Assembly (NCBI GenBank): GCA_945860165.1
Contig: CAMAPL010000002.1
Span: 124,001-188,000, forward strand
Reading direction: 5' to 3'
Origin: Rhizobium sp. Q54
Lineage (GTDB): Bacteria; Pseudomonadota; Alphaproteobacteria; Micropepsales; Micropepsaceae
Length of the DNA stretch: 64,000 nucleotides
Shown here: positions 28,483-37,761 of the stretch, in pieces
How positions within the stretch are numbered: position 1 is the stretch's first letter
Layout: each line of letters starts with the position of its first letter
The notes under the pieces: model-generated
Database searches by the model: none
Told to the model about the DNA's origin: nothing
Seen by the model: only the letters and a program-made list of their open reading frames with translations
Made by a program: the position numbers and the translations under genes

Positions 28483-29934
28483 TCATTGGAGCAGCAGCTT
28501 GCGAACTCCGTCCATGATCACCTTTTCCGCTGCCAGCGTGGTCTGAGAGACCGTGATCTCATAGCCGCCCTCGCCATAGGCGCGTTCGTGCCCGATATAG
28601 CCAAGACCTTCGGCATAGGCCGCCACGGCGACGAAATCGTTTGGGCGGATTGCCTGCGCGCCGAGCTGGTATTGGACGAAGGCCTCACCCGGGATGTGCA
28701 CCGAATAGGCTTTCCCCAGTCGCAGTGCGACGAGCGTAGTGCCCTCTTCAAGCGCTTGCGCCCGCGTATATTTGCTGATCGCCGCAAGCCGCTCATTCCC
28801 CGGGCGTGCCGTGTCGGCGGCGACCGCGCGCGCTTCGTCCTTGAAGGCGCCGTATTTGGCGGGCAGCGAGATGTCGGTGGTGCGCCACTCCACATCCGCC
28901 GGTGTAAGCGCGGAACGATCGGTTGCGGTCCATGCGCGCGCCATGGCGTCCTGCAACCGTCCGGCAAATTCTTCGCGGGCGCGCGGGGTGCCGTCATTGT
29001 ATTTGCCCAAGGTGATGTTGCCGCCCGCGCCGGTGAAATAGACCTGGAACACGCCGGTCTCCTTCTGGAGCCGCTCGCGCGCCGTCCCCGGGAAATCGCT
29101 GGTGGGGATGCCCTTGCCGAACCACACCTGCGGATGGGACGCGTAATAGGTGAGCGCGGCCAGCGGGCGATTGTCGTTCCAGAAGCTGATGGTGCGCACG
29201 GCGGGATCGATCAGCCCTTCGGGAGCGGCCTTGGCTTCCTCCGGATGGAAGATGCTCAGGCGATGGCCGTCCACATCGGCGTCCACCTTGATCTGCGCGG
29301 CGACCTCCGCCGGATACACATTGGTGTAGGTCGATTGACGGTGAAACGCCACGCGCCCGTTGGTGCCCATGAGGCGCCGGTTCGCACCGAGCCGTTCCGC
29401 ATTCGCCTTGCCGGTGCCGACATGGGTAACCGGCTGGGCCTGGCGCAGCGCCCTGGTCAGCGCCGCTGCGGAATTTTCCATCACCGAGCGCGCCCACAGG
29501 CGCTTGTCCGGCACGCCGGCCGGGACAGCTTCCGGCAGGCCAAGCCTGGCCCGTTCGTCGTAGGCGAAGAAGGCGGCACCCGGCGCGTCATGCTGATGGA
29601 GAGTGTGGACCGAGACCCGGTCCGGCGTGGTGCCCGCCGCTTTTGCCAGCAGCGCGTGCCACTCGTCGCGTGCCCGACCATCGACCCCGCCCCAGTCGAC
29701 CGCCAGCATGACGAAGGGTTTTCCCGCGCCGGTGATCACCACGCCTTTGGCCAGCAGCCGTTCGCGGATTTCCTTCACCACCGAATAGCCCATGTCGTAG
29801 CCGACCGGTGGCGTCGCATCGGTCTGGAAGGTGGCGATCCGCAAGCCCTCAGCCGCAAAGGCTGGCTGGACAAGCGCGGCGCAGAGCAACCAAAGCCCGG
29901 TCATCAGCGCGAACTTGTTTTTGAGATTGGCCAT
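28483..29934 (-). CDS. Exported neutral/alkaline ceramidase-like amidase
   Basis: The 483-residue protein has a signal peptide (FALMTGLWLLCAALVQPAFA). It then has a neutral ceramidase N-terminal domain fold: TDATPPVGYDMGY, VDWGG, SVHTLHQHDAPG (metal His pair), YYASHPQVWFGKGIPTSDFPG (His plus catalytic region), and GGNITLGKYNDGT. Neutral ceramidases cleave the N-acyl amide of ceramide with a zinc ion. The C-terminal immunoglobulin-like domain of true ceramidases is absent or reduced, so the substrate may be another N-acyl amide. It is a neighbour of a serine hydrolase, an Lrp regulator and the M81/ABC operon. Confidence 0.85.
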   Translation of the reverse strand: MANLKNKFALMTGLWLLCAALVQPAFAAEGLRIATFQTDATPPVGYDMGYSVVKEIRERLLAKGVVITGAGKPFVMLAVDWGGVDGRARDEWHALLAKAAGTTPDRVSVHTLHQHDAPGAAFFAYDERARLGLPEAVPAGVPDKRLWARSVMENSAAALTRALRQAQPVTHVGTGKANAERLGANRRLMGTNGRVAFHRQSTYTNVYPAEVAAQIKVDADVDGHRLSIFHPEEAKAAPEGLIDPAVRTISFWNDNRPLAALTYYASHPQVWFGKGIPTSDFPGTARERLQKETGVFQVYFTGAGGNITLGKYNDGTPRAREEFAGRLQDAMARAWTATDRSALTPADVEWRTTDISLPAKYGAFKDEARAVAADTARPGNERLAAISKYTRAQALEEGTTLVALRLGKAYSVHIPGEAFVQYQLGAQAIRPNDFVAVAAYAEGLGYIGHERAYGEGGYEITVSQTTLAAEKVIMDGVRKLLLQ

Positions 29935-30093
29935 GATGTTCCCCTTATGCGCAGGTCGGGGCGGTCGCCCCGGATATCCTTATGGCAATAGTGTCCCTGG
30001 ATCGGCGGTTTTTTCTGCCGCAAATCGGGAGGAATGGTCCATTCGGCGGAATAAAACCGGCGTGGGACCATCAAAGGTGACGGAAATCTCCGC

Positions 30094-30588
30094 TTACAGC
30101 GGCAGGCCCACCCGGTTCAGGACCGACCGCAGCACCAGATTGGAAGAAAATCGCGCGACGCCGGGCAAGCGGCGCAGCACAGTCGCATACAATCTTTCCA
30201 GCCCTTCAAGGTCCGCGACGGAGACGCGAAGCAGGTAATCCGGCGTTCCGGTCATCAGGTGGCATTCCAGGACTTCCGGGATTTTTGCCACGGCTTTTTC
30301 GAATTTCACCACTTCATCGTCCGACTGGTTCGCCAGGCCTATCGAAACGATGGCGGTCAGGCTGAGGCCCACGGCTGCCGGCTTGATGCGCACGGTGTAG
30401 TTTTCGATGACGCCGCGTTCTTCCAACTTCTTCAGGCGGCGAAAGCAGGCCGATTCCGACATGACCGCCGCGGCAGCCAATTCCGCATTTGTGGCCCGCC
30501 CGTTGCGCAGCAATTCGCGCAGAATGGCCCGGTCGCTGGGCTCAAGTTGGTGCGGAGAATTATTCCGGATTGGGGTTCTTTTTGCCAT
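30094..30588 (-). CDS. Lrp/AsnC family transcriptional regulator
   Basis: The start at 30588 is preceded by GGAAG at good spacing and gives a 164-residue protein of standard size. An N-terminal winged HTH (LEPSDRAILRELLRNGRATNAELAAAAVMSES) precedes a C-terminal RAM ligand domain (VSIGLANQSDDEVVKFEKAV ... PEVLECHLMTGTPDYLLRV). It is divergent from the aminotransferase gene (107 bp apart), the usual arrangement for an Lrp regulator and its target. The ligand is probably an amino acid. Confidence 0.92.
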   Translation of the reverse strand: MAKRTPIRNNSPHQLEPSDRAILRELLRNGRATNAELAAAAVMSESACFRRLKKLEERGVIENYTVRIKPAAVGLSLTAIVSIGLANQSDDEVVKFEKAVAKIPEVLECHLMTGTPDYLLRVSVADLEGLERLYATVLRRLPGVARFSSNLVLRSVLNRVGLPL

Positions 30589-30621
30589 TATTCTTCCGGC
30601 CACCGGCGGTTCGTGCTCAGT

Positions 30622-30647
30622 TTGAGGCGAGAAAACGCAATTCTCAA
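30622..30647. promoter_or_regulatory. Possible Lrp-type operator in the divergent promoter
   Basis: TTGAG (30622-30626) and its inverted copy CTCAA (30643-30647) have centres 21 bp apart, two helical turns. They lie midway between the Lrp gene and the aminotransferase start. Lrp-family dimers bind such spaced half-sites; this is only a suggestion from pattern. Confidence 0.3.
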
Positions 30648-30695
30648 GGGGTAATGTTGTCTCCATCGCCTGCCTCAAGGTCGCAAAGGATCAAA

Positions 30696-32003
30696 ATGAC
30701 CGGTTCACATGCTGAGATGTCGTTCGCGCGTTCGGCGCAGTTGGTGGCTGAAAGCGCCAAACATATTGCGGGCGGGATCAACAGCAATTTCCGCATCGGC
30801 ATGGCCGGCGGGCCGCTTGTGTTCCAGCGCGGCGAAGGCGCCTATCTGATCGATGTCGGTGGCAACCGGCTGATCGATTACTACTGCGGCATGGGCGCGA
30901 TGGTCCTGGGCCACACACCCAAGGGCGTGCAGGAAGCCGTGAAGGCGCAGGTCGAAAAAGGCATCCTGTATGCCGGCCAGTCGGAAATCGAATTCGAAGC
31001 GGCGCAGATTCTGTGCGAACGCATTCCCAGCGCCGAGCGTATCCGCTTCGGCTCCTCGGGTTCGGAAGTGGCGCAGGCCGCGTTCCGGCTGGCGCGCGCC
31101 GCCACTGGCAAGCGCATCATCCTGAAATTCGAAGGCCATTATCATGGCTGGTTCGACAATATCCTGTGGTCCACCGCGCCGGGCGAGAATGCGGCCGGCC
31201 CGGAAGACGCGCCGGTGCTGGTGGCGGGCAGCAAGGGCCAGGACCTGATCGATGCCGCAGGGCTCGATGTGATCGGCTGGAACGATCTTTCCAAGCTGGA
31301 AGCGCGGCTGGCCAGGGGCGATGTCGCGGGCGTGATCATGGAGCCCGCCATGTGCAACCAGGGCGCGATCCCTCCCGCTGCGAGTTATCTTGAAGGGGCG
31401 CAGGCGCTGTGCCGCAAGCATGGCGCGATCCTGATTTTCGACGAAGTGATCACCGGTTTCCGCCTGGGAAGAAACAGCGCGCAGGGCCGCTTTGGCGTGA
31501 CGCCCGACCTGTCGCTCTTCGCCAAGGCTATCGCCAATGGTTTTCCGGTGGCGGCGATCGTCGGCCGCGCCGATCTGCTCGACATGTTCGTGAAGGATGG
31601 CGTGCTGCATGGCGGCACCTTCAATGCCCAGCCGGTGACGATGGCGGCGATGGTAGCGACACAAAAGGCGCTGACACCGGAACATTATGAACAAAGCTTC
31701 AAGCGCGGCGTGCGGCTGCGCGATGGCATTGCGGCGATGCTGCAGGAAAATGGCATCAAGGCGCAGGTGACCGGCTTTGAGCTGATGTTCCATGTCGGTT
31801 TTGGGCTGGACGCGCCGGCGAAGAACTATCGCGACCTGCTGAAAAGCGACAAGGCGCGGTATGTGAAGTTCGCCCATGCGCTGCTCAAGCGCGGTGTGCG
31901 GGTGCTGGAACGCGGCGCCTGGTTCGTTTCGTCCGAACACAATGACGTAGTGGTGGATGCCACGCTGGAAGCGGTGCGCGGCGCTGCGAAGGAAATCGCC
32001 TAG
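30696..32003 (+). CDS. Class III PLP-dependent aminotransferase (GSA-aminotransferase-like)
   Basis: The 435-residue enzyme begins at an ATG with AAGGA upstream. It shows the class III architecture: YLIDVGGNRLIDYYCGMGAMVLGH, FGSSGSEVAQAAFRLARAATG, GHYHGW, IFDEVITGFRLG (cofactor Asp), the PLP Lys in SLFAKAIANGFP and GTFNAQPV. It is most similar in layout to glutamate-1-semialdehyde 2,1-aminomutase. However, alphaproteobacteria make 5-aminolevulinate by ALA synthase, and the gene has no heme neighbours, so a catabolic or amino-acid aminotransferase role is more likely. It is divergent from an Lrp gene, its probable regulator. Confidence 0.85.
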   Translation: MTGSHAEMSFARSAQLVAESAKHIAGGINSNFRIGMAGGPLVFQRGEGAYLIDVGGNRLIDYYCGMGAMVLGHTPKGVQEAVKAQVEKGILYAGQSEIEFEAAQILCERIPSAERIRFGSSGSEVAQAAFRLARAATGKRIILKFEGHYHGWFDNILWSTAPGENAAGPEDAPVLVAGSKGQDLIDAAGLDVIGWNDLSKLEARLARGDVAGVIMEPAMCNQGAIPPAASYLEGAQALCRKHGAILIFDEVITGFRLGRNSAQGRFGVTPDLSLFAKAIANGFPVAAIVGRADLLDMFVKDGVLHGGTFNAQPVTMAAMVATQKALTPEHYEQSFKRGVRLRDGIAAMLQENGIKAQVTGFELMFHVGFGLDAPAKNYRDLLKSDKARYVKFAHALLKRGVRVLERGAWFVSSEHNDVVVDATLEAVRGAAKEIA

Positions 32004-32761
32004 GCCTTCTTGTTCTTGAACAGAAGGTATGTGAGGGCGTGGGCGGTGGAAGACGCCACCAGCGCCAGGCCGAAGGCTGCCCACATGCCGGTATTGGGCA
32101 GGAGCATATACAGCACGAAGCAAAAGGCGCCGATGGAGGCGATACCCATCGACATGCCGGCCACGGCCTCCTGCACGGCGCGTGGACCGTATTGGATGTG
32201 GTTGGACACCGCGATCACCGACCCCAGCATGGGGAAGGTGGAAAACATGCCCGACCAGCGCGAGCCCAGGCCTTCGGAGAATTGCGTCACCACCACCGTC
32301 AGCACCGCACCTGCCAGCATCCGCGCCGGAAGGCCCCACCAGACATGCTCGCGCTGCTCGTCGGAAGCCTCGCCGCGCGGGTAGGACAGCAGCGCCACGA
32401 TGAAGGCCGCAACCGGCAAAAGCTCCGTCCAGACAGAGAATTGCTGGGCTTCCAGCATCACCAGAGCCATCACGGTCCAGACGGCGAAGCTGATCACGAT
32501 GCACCAAAACCAGTTCAGGTGGCGCGAGCACCAGGAATAGGTCATGGCGAAGCTGAGCCAGGCCACCAGCCCGTACCAGGCGCCCAGGGCGCTGGCGCTG
32601 CCGAAGTCTCCGCCATGATCGAGGGTCACGAACAGCAGCAGCGGGAAGGCCACCACCGGGAATCCCGACAGCCAGCCGGCCACCCGCGGGCCGTGCAGCC
32701 ACTCCATGATGCCCAGCGCCAGGACCGCCAGCGGGATGAGGGTTATTTTGAGCAGCAGCAC
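32000..32761 (-). CDS. Multi-pass inner-membrane protein of unknown function
   Basis: With the GTG start at 32761 the protein has about 253 residues and eight or so hydrophobic segments (for example ITLIPLAVLALGIM, VVAFPLLLFVTL, FSAMTY-like SFAMTYSW, FWCIVISFAVWTVMALVML, LLPVAAFIVALL, AFCFVLYMLLP). I do not recognise a named family; a related gene in other proteobacteria is described only as hypothetical. A longer reading to 32845 is possible but adds a basic, non-membrane segment that overlaps the divergent promoter. It is convergent with the aminotransferase (4-bp overlap). Confidence 0.6.
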   Translation of the reverse strand: MLLLKITLIPLAVLALGIMEWLHGPRVAGWLSGFPVVAFPLLLFVTLDHGGDFGSASALGAWYGLVAWLSFAMTYSWCSRHLNWFWCIVISFAVWTVMALVMLEAQQFSVWTELLPVAAFIVALLSYPRGEASDEQREHVWWGLPARMLAGAVLTVVVTQFSEGLGSRWSGMFSTFPMLGSVIAVSNHIQYGPRAVQEAVAGMSMGIASIGAFCFVLYMLLPNTGMWAAFGLALVASSTAHALTYLLFKNKKA

Positions 32762-32889
32762 GGGACGATCCGTTCGGGTGGATCTTTCTAAGCCGGTTCG
32801 TGCAGGCGCACCAATGCTGCGCCGCCATGGGTGCCATGCTTGCAAGGACTTGGAAAAACCGGGAGAGTTTCAAAAAACAAGGGGCTGTC

Positions 32890-34374
32890 ATGACCAAGGT
32901 TTTCATTGCCGGGATTTTTCACGAGACCCATTCCTTTTCGGGTGAAACCACCGGGTTGGAGGGTTTCGAAATCCATCGCCGCACGGAAATCACCAGCCGG
33001 GTGGGCGATGCCTCCCAGATCGACGGCTTCCTGAGCGTCGCGGCCAAGAAAGGCTGGGAGGTGGTGCCGAGCGTGATCTATACCGGCGGCGCTTCCGGCA
33101 CGGTCGACCATGCCGTGTTTGAGACATTCTGGGGCGAAGTGAAGCCGATCCTGGAAAAGGCGCTGGCCGAGGGCTTGGACGCCATCCACCTGTCGCTGCA
33201 CGGCGCCATGGTCACCAGCGGCTGCGACGATCCGGAAGGCGAGTTGATGGCGCGTATCCGCGCAACGCCGGGCGCCGAGAACCTACCGATGTATTGCGTC
33301 GGTGATTTGCACGCGACATTAACGCCGCGGATGGGCGCGCTGTCGGATTGCATGATCTTCTATCGCGAATGCCCGCACACCGATGCCTATGACAGCGCCG
33401 TGCTGACCACCGAACTGCTGGCGCGCTGTCTCAAGACCGGCGTGCGGCCCAGGCATCTGGTGCTGGTGACGCCGATTATCTGGCCGCCCACCGGCACCGG
33501 CACCAAGGACGGGCCGATGCGGGCGCTGGAAGACGCTGCCCGCCGTCTGGAAAAGGATGTTCCCGGTGTACTGGCGGTGAATATTGTCGGCGGCTACGCT
33601 TTTTCCGATGTGCCCCATGCGGGCGTCGCCTTCAGCATTATCACCGAAGGCGACGAGGCGGCGGCGCAGGAAGGCCTGCGCGAACTGGCGCAGATCGCCT
33701 GGGACATGCGCGAAGGCGGCATTCCGCCCGAGCATGATCTAGACACGGTGGTGCGCGAATTCAAGCCGGCGGGCAAAGGCCCGATTTTGCTGGTGGAGCC
33801 AGCCGACAATATCGGCGGCGGCGCGCCGGGCGATGGCACCGACGTGCTGCGGGCACTGCTAAAATACAATGTGCAGGGCGCCGGCGTGGCGCTGGCCAAT
33901 GCCAAGAACGTGGCGGCGCTGCAGGATATTCCCATCGGCGGCAAGACCACCCTGTCCATCGGCGGCAGTTCGCCGCTCGATCCCGGGCCGGTGACGCTGG
34001 AAGTCGAACTGCTTTCCAAAAGCGATGGCGTGTTCGAGCTGGAAGACAAGAATTCCCATCTGGTGGGATCGCTGGGCAAGATCATCCGCATGGGACCGTG
34101 CGCGGTGGTCAAGCATAAAGGCCTGACCATTCTGCTCACCAGCAAGGCGCTGCCGCCTTTCGATCTGGGCCAGTGGCGCAGCCAGGGCGTCAATCCCGAA
34201 GACCTCACCATGATCGGCGTCAAGGCGGCGGTGGGTCACCGCGTCGCCTATGGCAAGATCGCCGCGGGCGAATTTACCGTCAGCACAAGTGGGCCTTGCA
34301 CCTCCGATATCACGCGGCTGCCTTACACCAAGCTGCGGCGGCCGGTTTTCCCGTTGGATCACCTGGAGGCGTGA
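32890..34374 (+). CDS. M81-family zinc metallopeptidase (MlrC-like), first copy
   Basis: The 494-residue protein starts MTKVFIAGIFHETHSFSG, the MlrC N-terminal domain. Likely metal or catalytic residues are Glu12, His104 (SLHGAMV), Asp139 and His141 (GDLHATLTPRMG) and His163 (CPHTDAYD). The C-terminal MlrC domain runs from about residue 300 (NIGGGAPGDGTDVLRALL). MlrC is the last hydrolase in microcystin breakdown, but most M81 members act on other peptides or amides. Its stop overlaps the substrate-binding protein gene by 1 bp. It is the first gene of a six-gene operon that ends with a second M81 gene. Confidence 0.9.
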   Translation: MTKVFIAGIFHETHSFSGETTGLEGFEIHRRTEITSRVGDASQIDGFLSVAAKKGWEVVPSVIYTGGASGTVDHAVFETFWGEVKPILEKALAEGLDAIHLSLHGAMVTSGCDDPEGELMARIRATPGAENLPMYCVGDLHATLTPRMGALSDCMIFYRECPHTDAYDSAVLTTELLARCLKTGVRPRHLVLVTPIIWPPTGTGTKDGPMRALEDAARRLEKDVPGVLAVNIVGGYAFSDVPHAGVAFSIITEGDEAAAQEGLRELAQIAWDMREGGIPPEHDLDTVVREFKPAGKGPILLVEPADNIGGGAPGDGTDVLRALLKYNVQGAGVALANAKNVAALQDIPIGGKTTLSIGGSSPLDPGPVTLEVELLSKSDGVFELEDKNSHLVGSLGKIIRMGPCAVVKHKGLTILLTSKALPPFDLGQWRSQGVNPEDLTMIGVKAAVGHRVAYGKIAAGEFTVSTSGPCTSDITRLPYTKLRRPVFPLDHLEA

Positions 34375-35963
34375 TGGACTGGGACCGCCGCGCGATGCTG
34401 GGCGCCGCGGCGGCGGGTGTGCTGGCACATCCGGCATGGGCGCAGCGTTCCGGCACCACGGCGCGCCAGCGCACCATCAACGCCATGATGACGGATGAAC
34501 CGGCGCATCTGAACTATCCGCTGTTCAACACAAGAATCATGCAGGAGATCTGCGGCAACATAAATGAATCGCTGTTGCAGGTCGACTGGCAATTCAAGCC
34601 GCAGCCCAACCTGGCGCGTGACTTTGAGATGTCGCCGGATGGGATGCGCTATACCTTCCACCTGCGCCCCGATGTGACCTGGCATGATGGCATGCCCTTC
34701 ACCGCCCGCGATGTGGCGTTCAGCTGCGGCGTGATGCTGCCCCAGCTCAATCCGCGCAGCCGCGGCGCTTTCAGCCATATCCGCGAGATCAAGGCGGTCG
34801 ACCGCTATACCGTGCGGTTCGAGATGAAGGAGCCGTTCAATGCCTTTCTGCTGTCGCTGGTGGCGTCCAGCGCCCCGATGATGCCGGCGCACATCTATGA
34901 AGGCACCGATTTCCGTACCAATCCTTACAATTTCAAACCCGTCGGCACCGGCCCATTCAAATTCAACCGCTGGGCGCGGGGACAGTTCATTCACCTGACG
35001 CGCAACGCGCGTTACTGGCAGCCCGGCCGGCCCGGCATGGACGGCATCTATTATCGCGTCTGCCCAACGCCAGAGCAGCGCCTAGTAGCGATGGAGTCGG
35101 GCGCGGTAGATCTTGCCATGGCTGATGACATCGACACGGTGGTCAATTTACGGATGGTGGCCAACCCTTCCATCGTGGCGCGCGCCGACGCTTTCAACGG
35201 CACCGGCGAAATCTCGGTGATGGAAATGAACCAGCGCCGCTGGCCGTTCAACGACCGCCGTTTCCGAGCCGCCTTCATGCATGCCATTGACCGCGAATTT
35301 CTGGTCAAGGCGATCAATTTCGGGCTTGGGAAAGTGGCACACAGCCCTATCCCGTCGGACTTGCCCTATTATGACGACAAGGCGGTGACCAAGTACCATC
35401 ACGATCCGGCACGCGCCCGCGCCCTGCTGGACGAAATGGGATTGAAACCGGGCAAGGGCGGTGTGCGGCACCGCTTCAGCATCATGATGATCCCCGATGG
35501 CGGCGGCACCTGGACGCGCGGCGTGCACTATATCAAGCAGGCGCTGTCGGAAGTGGGTCTGGAGGTCAAGCTCGAATCCACTGACTGGCCGACCTTCAGC
35601 CGCCGCAGCGGCAACTGGGAATTCGACGTCGACTGCAATTCCTATGGCCAGTATGGTGATCCCGCCATCGGCACCTCGCGCTTCTTTCTGACCTCGAACA
35701 TCCGCAAGGGCGTGCCGCAGACCAACCTGCAGGGCTACAGCAATCCGGAAGTCGATGCGCTGTTTGCCAAGGCGGCGGTGGCGGTCGAACCGGCGGAAGC
35801 CCAGCGCCATTACAGCCGGCTGCAGCAGGTTCTGACTCACGATGTTGCAATGGTCTGGCTGTATGAGCGCAAGCCGATGTTCTTCTACAACAAGCGGCTG
35901 AAGAATGTGATCATGGGCCCCAACGGGCCGGCCGACGGATTTGGCGCGGTGACCTTGGCATGA
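34374..35963 (+). CDS. ABC transporter substrate-binding protein, peptide type (family 5)
   Basis: The 529-residue family 5 (Opp/Dpp) solute-binding protein has a twin-arginine leader (WDRRAMLGAAAAGVLAHPAWAQ). It has the usual pattern of long lobes: YTFHLRPDVTWHDGMPFTARDV, TGPFKFNRWARGQFIHL, RRFRAAFMHAIDREFLVKAI and a final YERKPMFFYNKRL. Family 5 members bind di- and oligopeptides and related amides in the periplasm. Tat export of such a protein is uncommon but known. It is coupled to M81 upstream and to the permeases downstream (4-bp overlap). Confidence 0.9.
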   Translation: MDWDRRAMLGAAAAGVLAHPAWAQRSGTTARQRTINAMMTDEPAHLNYPLFNTRIMQEICGNINESLLQVDWQFKPQPNLARDFEMSPDGMRYTFHLRPDVTWHDGMPFTARDVAFSCGVMLPQLNPRSRGAFSHIREIKAVDRYTVRFEMKEPFNAFLLSLVASSAPMMPAHIYEGTDFRTNPYNFKPVGTGPFKFNRWARGQFIHLTRNARYWQPGRPGMDGIYYRVCPTPEQRLVAMESGAVDLAMADDIDTVVNLRMVANPSIVARADAFNGTGEISVMEMNQRRWPFNDRRFRAAFMHAIDREFLVKAINFGLGKVAHSPIPSDLPYYDDKAVTKYHHDPARARALLDEMGLKPGKGGVRHRFSIMMIPDGGGTWTRGVHYIKQALSEVGLEVKLESTDWPTFSRRSGNWEFDVDCNSYGQYGDPAIGTSRFFLTSNIRKGVPQTNLQGYSNPEVDALFAKAAVAVEPAEAQRHYSRLQQVLTHDVAMVWLYERKPMFFYNKRLKNVIMGPNGPADGFGAVTLA

Positions 35964-36937
35964 ACCGTCTCTCTTATATTGGCGCGCGCCTGGTCAAGAC
36001 GGTGCTCATCACCGTCGCGGTGGTGCTGCTGAGTTTCTTCCTGATCCGCCTGGCGCCAGGCGATACCGCCACGGTGATGGCGGGCCAGGCCGGCTTTGCC
36101 GACGAAGCCTTCATGAAAAGCCTGCGCGCCGAGTATGGGCTGGACCAGCCCGTGCCGGTGCAATTGTGGAAATATCTGACTGCGGTGGCGCAGGGCGACC
36201 TAGGCATGTCTTTCGTGCGGCGCCAGCCCGTGCTCGATGTGATTCTGGAACGCCTGCCCAACACCATGCTGCTGAATGCTTTCGCGCTGCTGGTGGCGAT
36301 CGGGGGTGGCGTGCTTTTTGGCATGTTTGCAGCGCGGCGGCCCGGTTCGGCAGGCGATGCTTCGGTGACGGTGCTGAGCATGCTGTTCTATGCGGTGCCG
36401 CAATTCTGGCTTGGCATGATGGCGATGCTGGTTTTTTCGGTCTGGCTGGGCTGGCTGCCGCCTTTCGGCATCGAGACCATGGGCGCCGATTATACCGGCC
36501 TGGCGCGCATCGCGGATATCGCGGTCCATATGATCCTGCCGGGTGTCACTTTGGCGTTGTACTTCATGGCCAGTTACGCGCGGCTGACGCGCACCGCCAT
36601 GATCGAGGTCGCCGATCAGGATTTCGTCAAGACCGCGCGGGCCAAAGGGATAAGCGAAGGCCAGGTGGCCCACCGCCACATCCTGCGCAATGCCCTGATC
36701 CCGCTGGTCACCTTTGCCGGCCTGCAGGCCGCGATCCTGGTGGGTGGCAGCGTGCTGGTGGAAAATGTCTTCAGCTGGCCCGGCGTCGGCACCCTCGCCT
36801 ATGAAGCGGTGACGACCCGCGACAATCCCCTGCTGCTGGGCATCTTCATAGTCACCGCCGTTCTGGTCAGCCTGTTCAACCTGGCCACCGACATCGCCTA
36901 TTCCATCGCCGATCCTAGGGTGGAGCTGGGCCGATGA
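35960..36937 (+). CDS. ABC transporter permease, DppB/OppB type
   Basis: The 325-residue permease with six TM segments has the family N-terminus (IGARLVKTVLITVAVVLLSFFLIRLAPGD). The EAA loop shows as ARAKGISEGQVAHRHILRNALIPL, followed by the last GGSVLVENVFSWPGVGTLAYEAV. It overlaps the binding protein and the second permease by 4 bp each. Confidence 0.94.
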   Translation: MNRLSYIGARLVKTVLITVAVVLLSFFLIRLAPGDTATVMAGQAGFADEAFMKSLRAEYGLDQPVPVQLWKYLTAVAQGDLGMSFVRRQPVLDVILERLPNTMLLNAFALLVAIGGGVLFGMFAARRPGSAGDASVTVLSMLFYAVPQFWLGMMAMLVFSVWLGWLPPFGIETMGADYTGLARIADIAVHMILPGVTLALYFMASYARLTRTAMIEVADQDFVKTARAKGISEGQVAHRHILRNALIPLVTFAGLQAAILVGGSVLVENVFSWPGVGTLAYEAVTTRDNPLLLGIFIVTAVLVSLFNLATDIAYSIADPRVELGR

Positions 36938-37761
36938 GAGATTTCCTGCGGGTGTTTTTCTCAAGGCCAATCTCGCTTATCGGGCTAGTGATTTTCGCGG
37001 CGATTGTGGTGATCGCGCTGCTGGCGCCGTTTCTGTTCGTGCGCGGTCCCTTCACCATTGTCGGCATGCCGCTGTTGCCGCCGGGTGCGCCGGGCCTGCT
37101 GGCGGGCAGCGATGTGCTGGGCCGCGACATGGTGGTGGGTCTGGCCTATGGCGCGCGCATTTCCCTGCTGGTCGGCATCACCTCGACCTTGTGCGCGCTG
37201 GGCATCGGCATGCTGCTGGGCGCGGTCGCCGGCTATTATGGCGGCTGGCTGGACGATCTGCTGATGCGTGTGACCGAGTTCTTCCAGATCATTCCCAGTT
37301 TTGTGCTGCTGATGGTGCTGGTGGCGTTCCTCCAGCCCAGCCTGAGCTCGACCGTGATCGGCATCGCCCTGGTCACCTGGCCGCAGGTGGCGCGGGTGGT
37401 GCGCGGAGAGTTTCTGTCCCTGCGCAGCCGAGAATTCGTCCAGGCGGCGCGGACATTGGGCATGGGTGACGCCCGCATTATTGTTACTCAGATTCTCCCC
37501 AATGCGCTTCCCCCGATCATCGTGGTCAGTTCCATGATGGTGGGCAGCGCCATTCTCACCGAGTCGGCACTGAGCTTTCTGGGGCTGGGCGATCCCAATT
37601 TGCTCAGCTGGGGCAGCATGATCGGCGGATCGCGCTCGGCCATGTGGGTGGCCTGGTGGACCACGGTGCTGCCGGGCGTGGCCATCATGCTCACGGTGCT
37701 GGCGCTGAATTTCATCGGCGACGGGTTGAACGACGCGCTGAACCCGCGGCGGAGGCGGTGA
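36934..37761 (+). CDS. ABC transporter permease, DppC/OppC type
   Basis: The 275-residue second permease starts with FSRPISLIGLVIFAAIVVIALLAP. The linker GSDVLGRDMVVGLAYGARISL is typical of DppC. The EAA loop appears as RTLGMGDARIIVTQILPNALPPIIV, and the last segment SALSFLGLGDPNLLSWGSMI. It shares one base with the ATPase gene. Confidence 0.94.
   Translation: MRDFLRVFFSRPISLIGLVIFAAIVVIALLAPFLFVRGPFTIVGMPLLPPGAPGLLAGSDVLGRDMVVGLAYGARISLLVGITSTLCALGIGMLLGAVAGYYGGWLDDLLMRVTEFFQIIPSFVLLMVLVAFLQPSLSSTVIGIALVTWPQVARVVRGEFLSLRSREFVQAARTLGMGDARIIVTQILPNALPPIIVVSSMMVGSAILTESALSFLGLGDPNLLSWGSMIGGSRSAMWVAWWTTVLPGVAIMLTVLALNFIGDGLNDALNPRRRR

Noticed and set aside
27829-29991. 720-codon plus-strand open frame opposite the ceramidase-like and serine hydrolase genes
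   Set aside because: It is antisense to two well-supported exported enzymes, and its composition is typical of GC-rich shadow frames.
30696-32003. Assignment as HemL in heme synthesis
   Set aside because: Alphaproteobacteria use ALA synthase, there are no heme genes nearby, and an Lrp regulator is adjacent.
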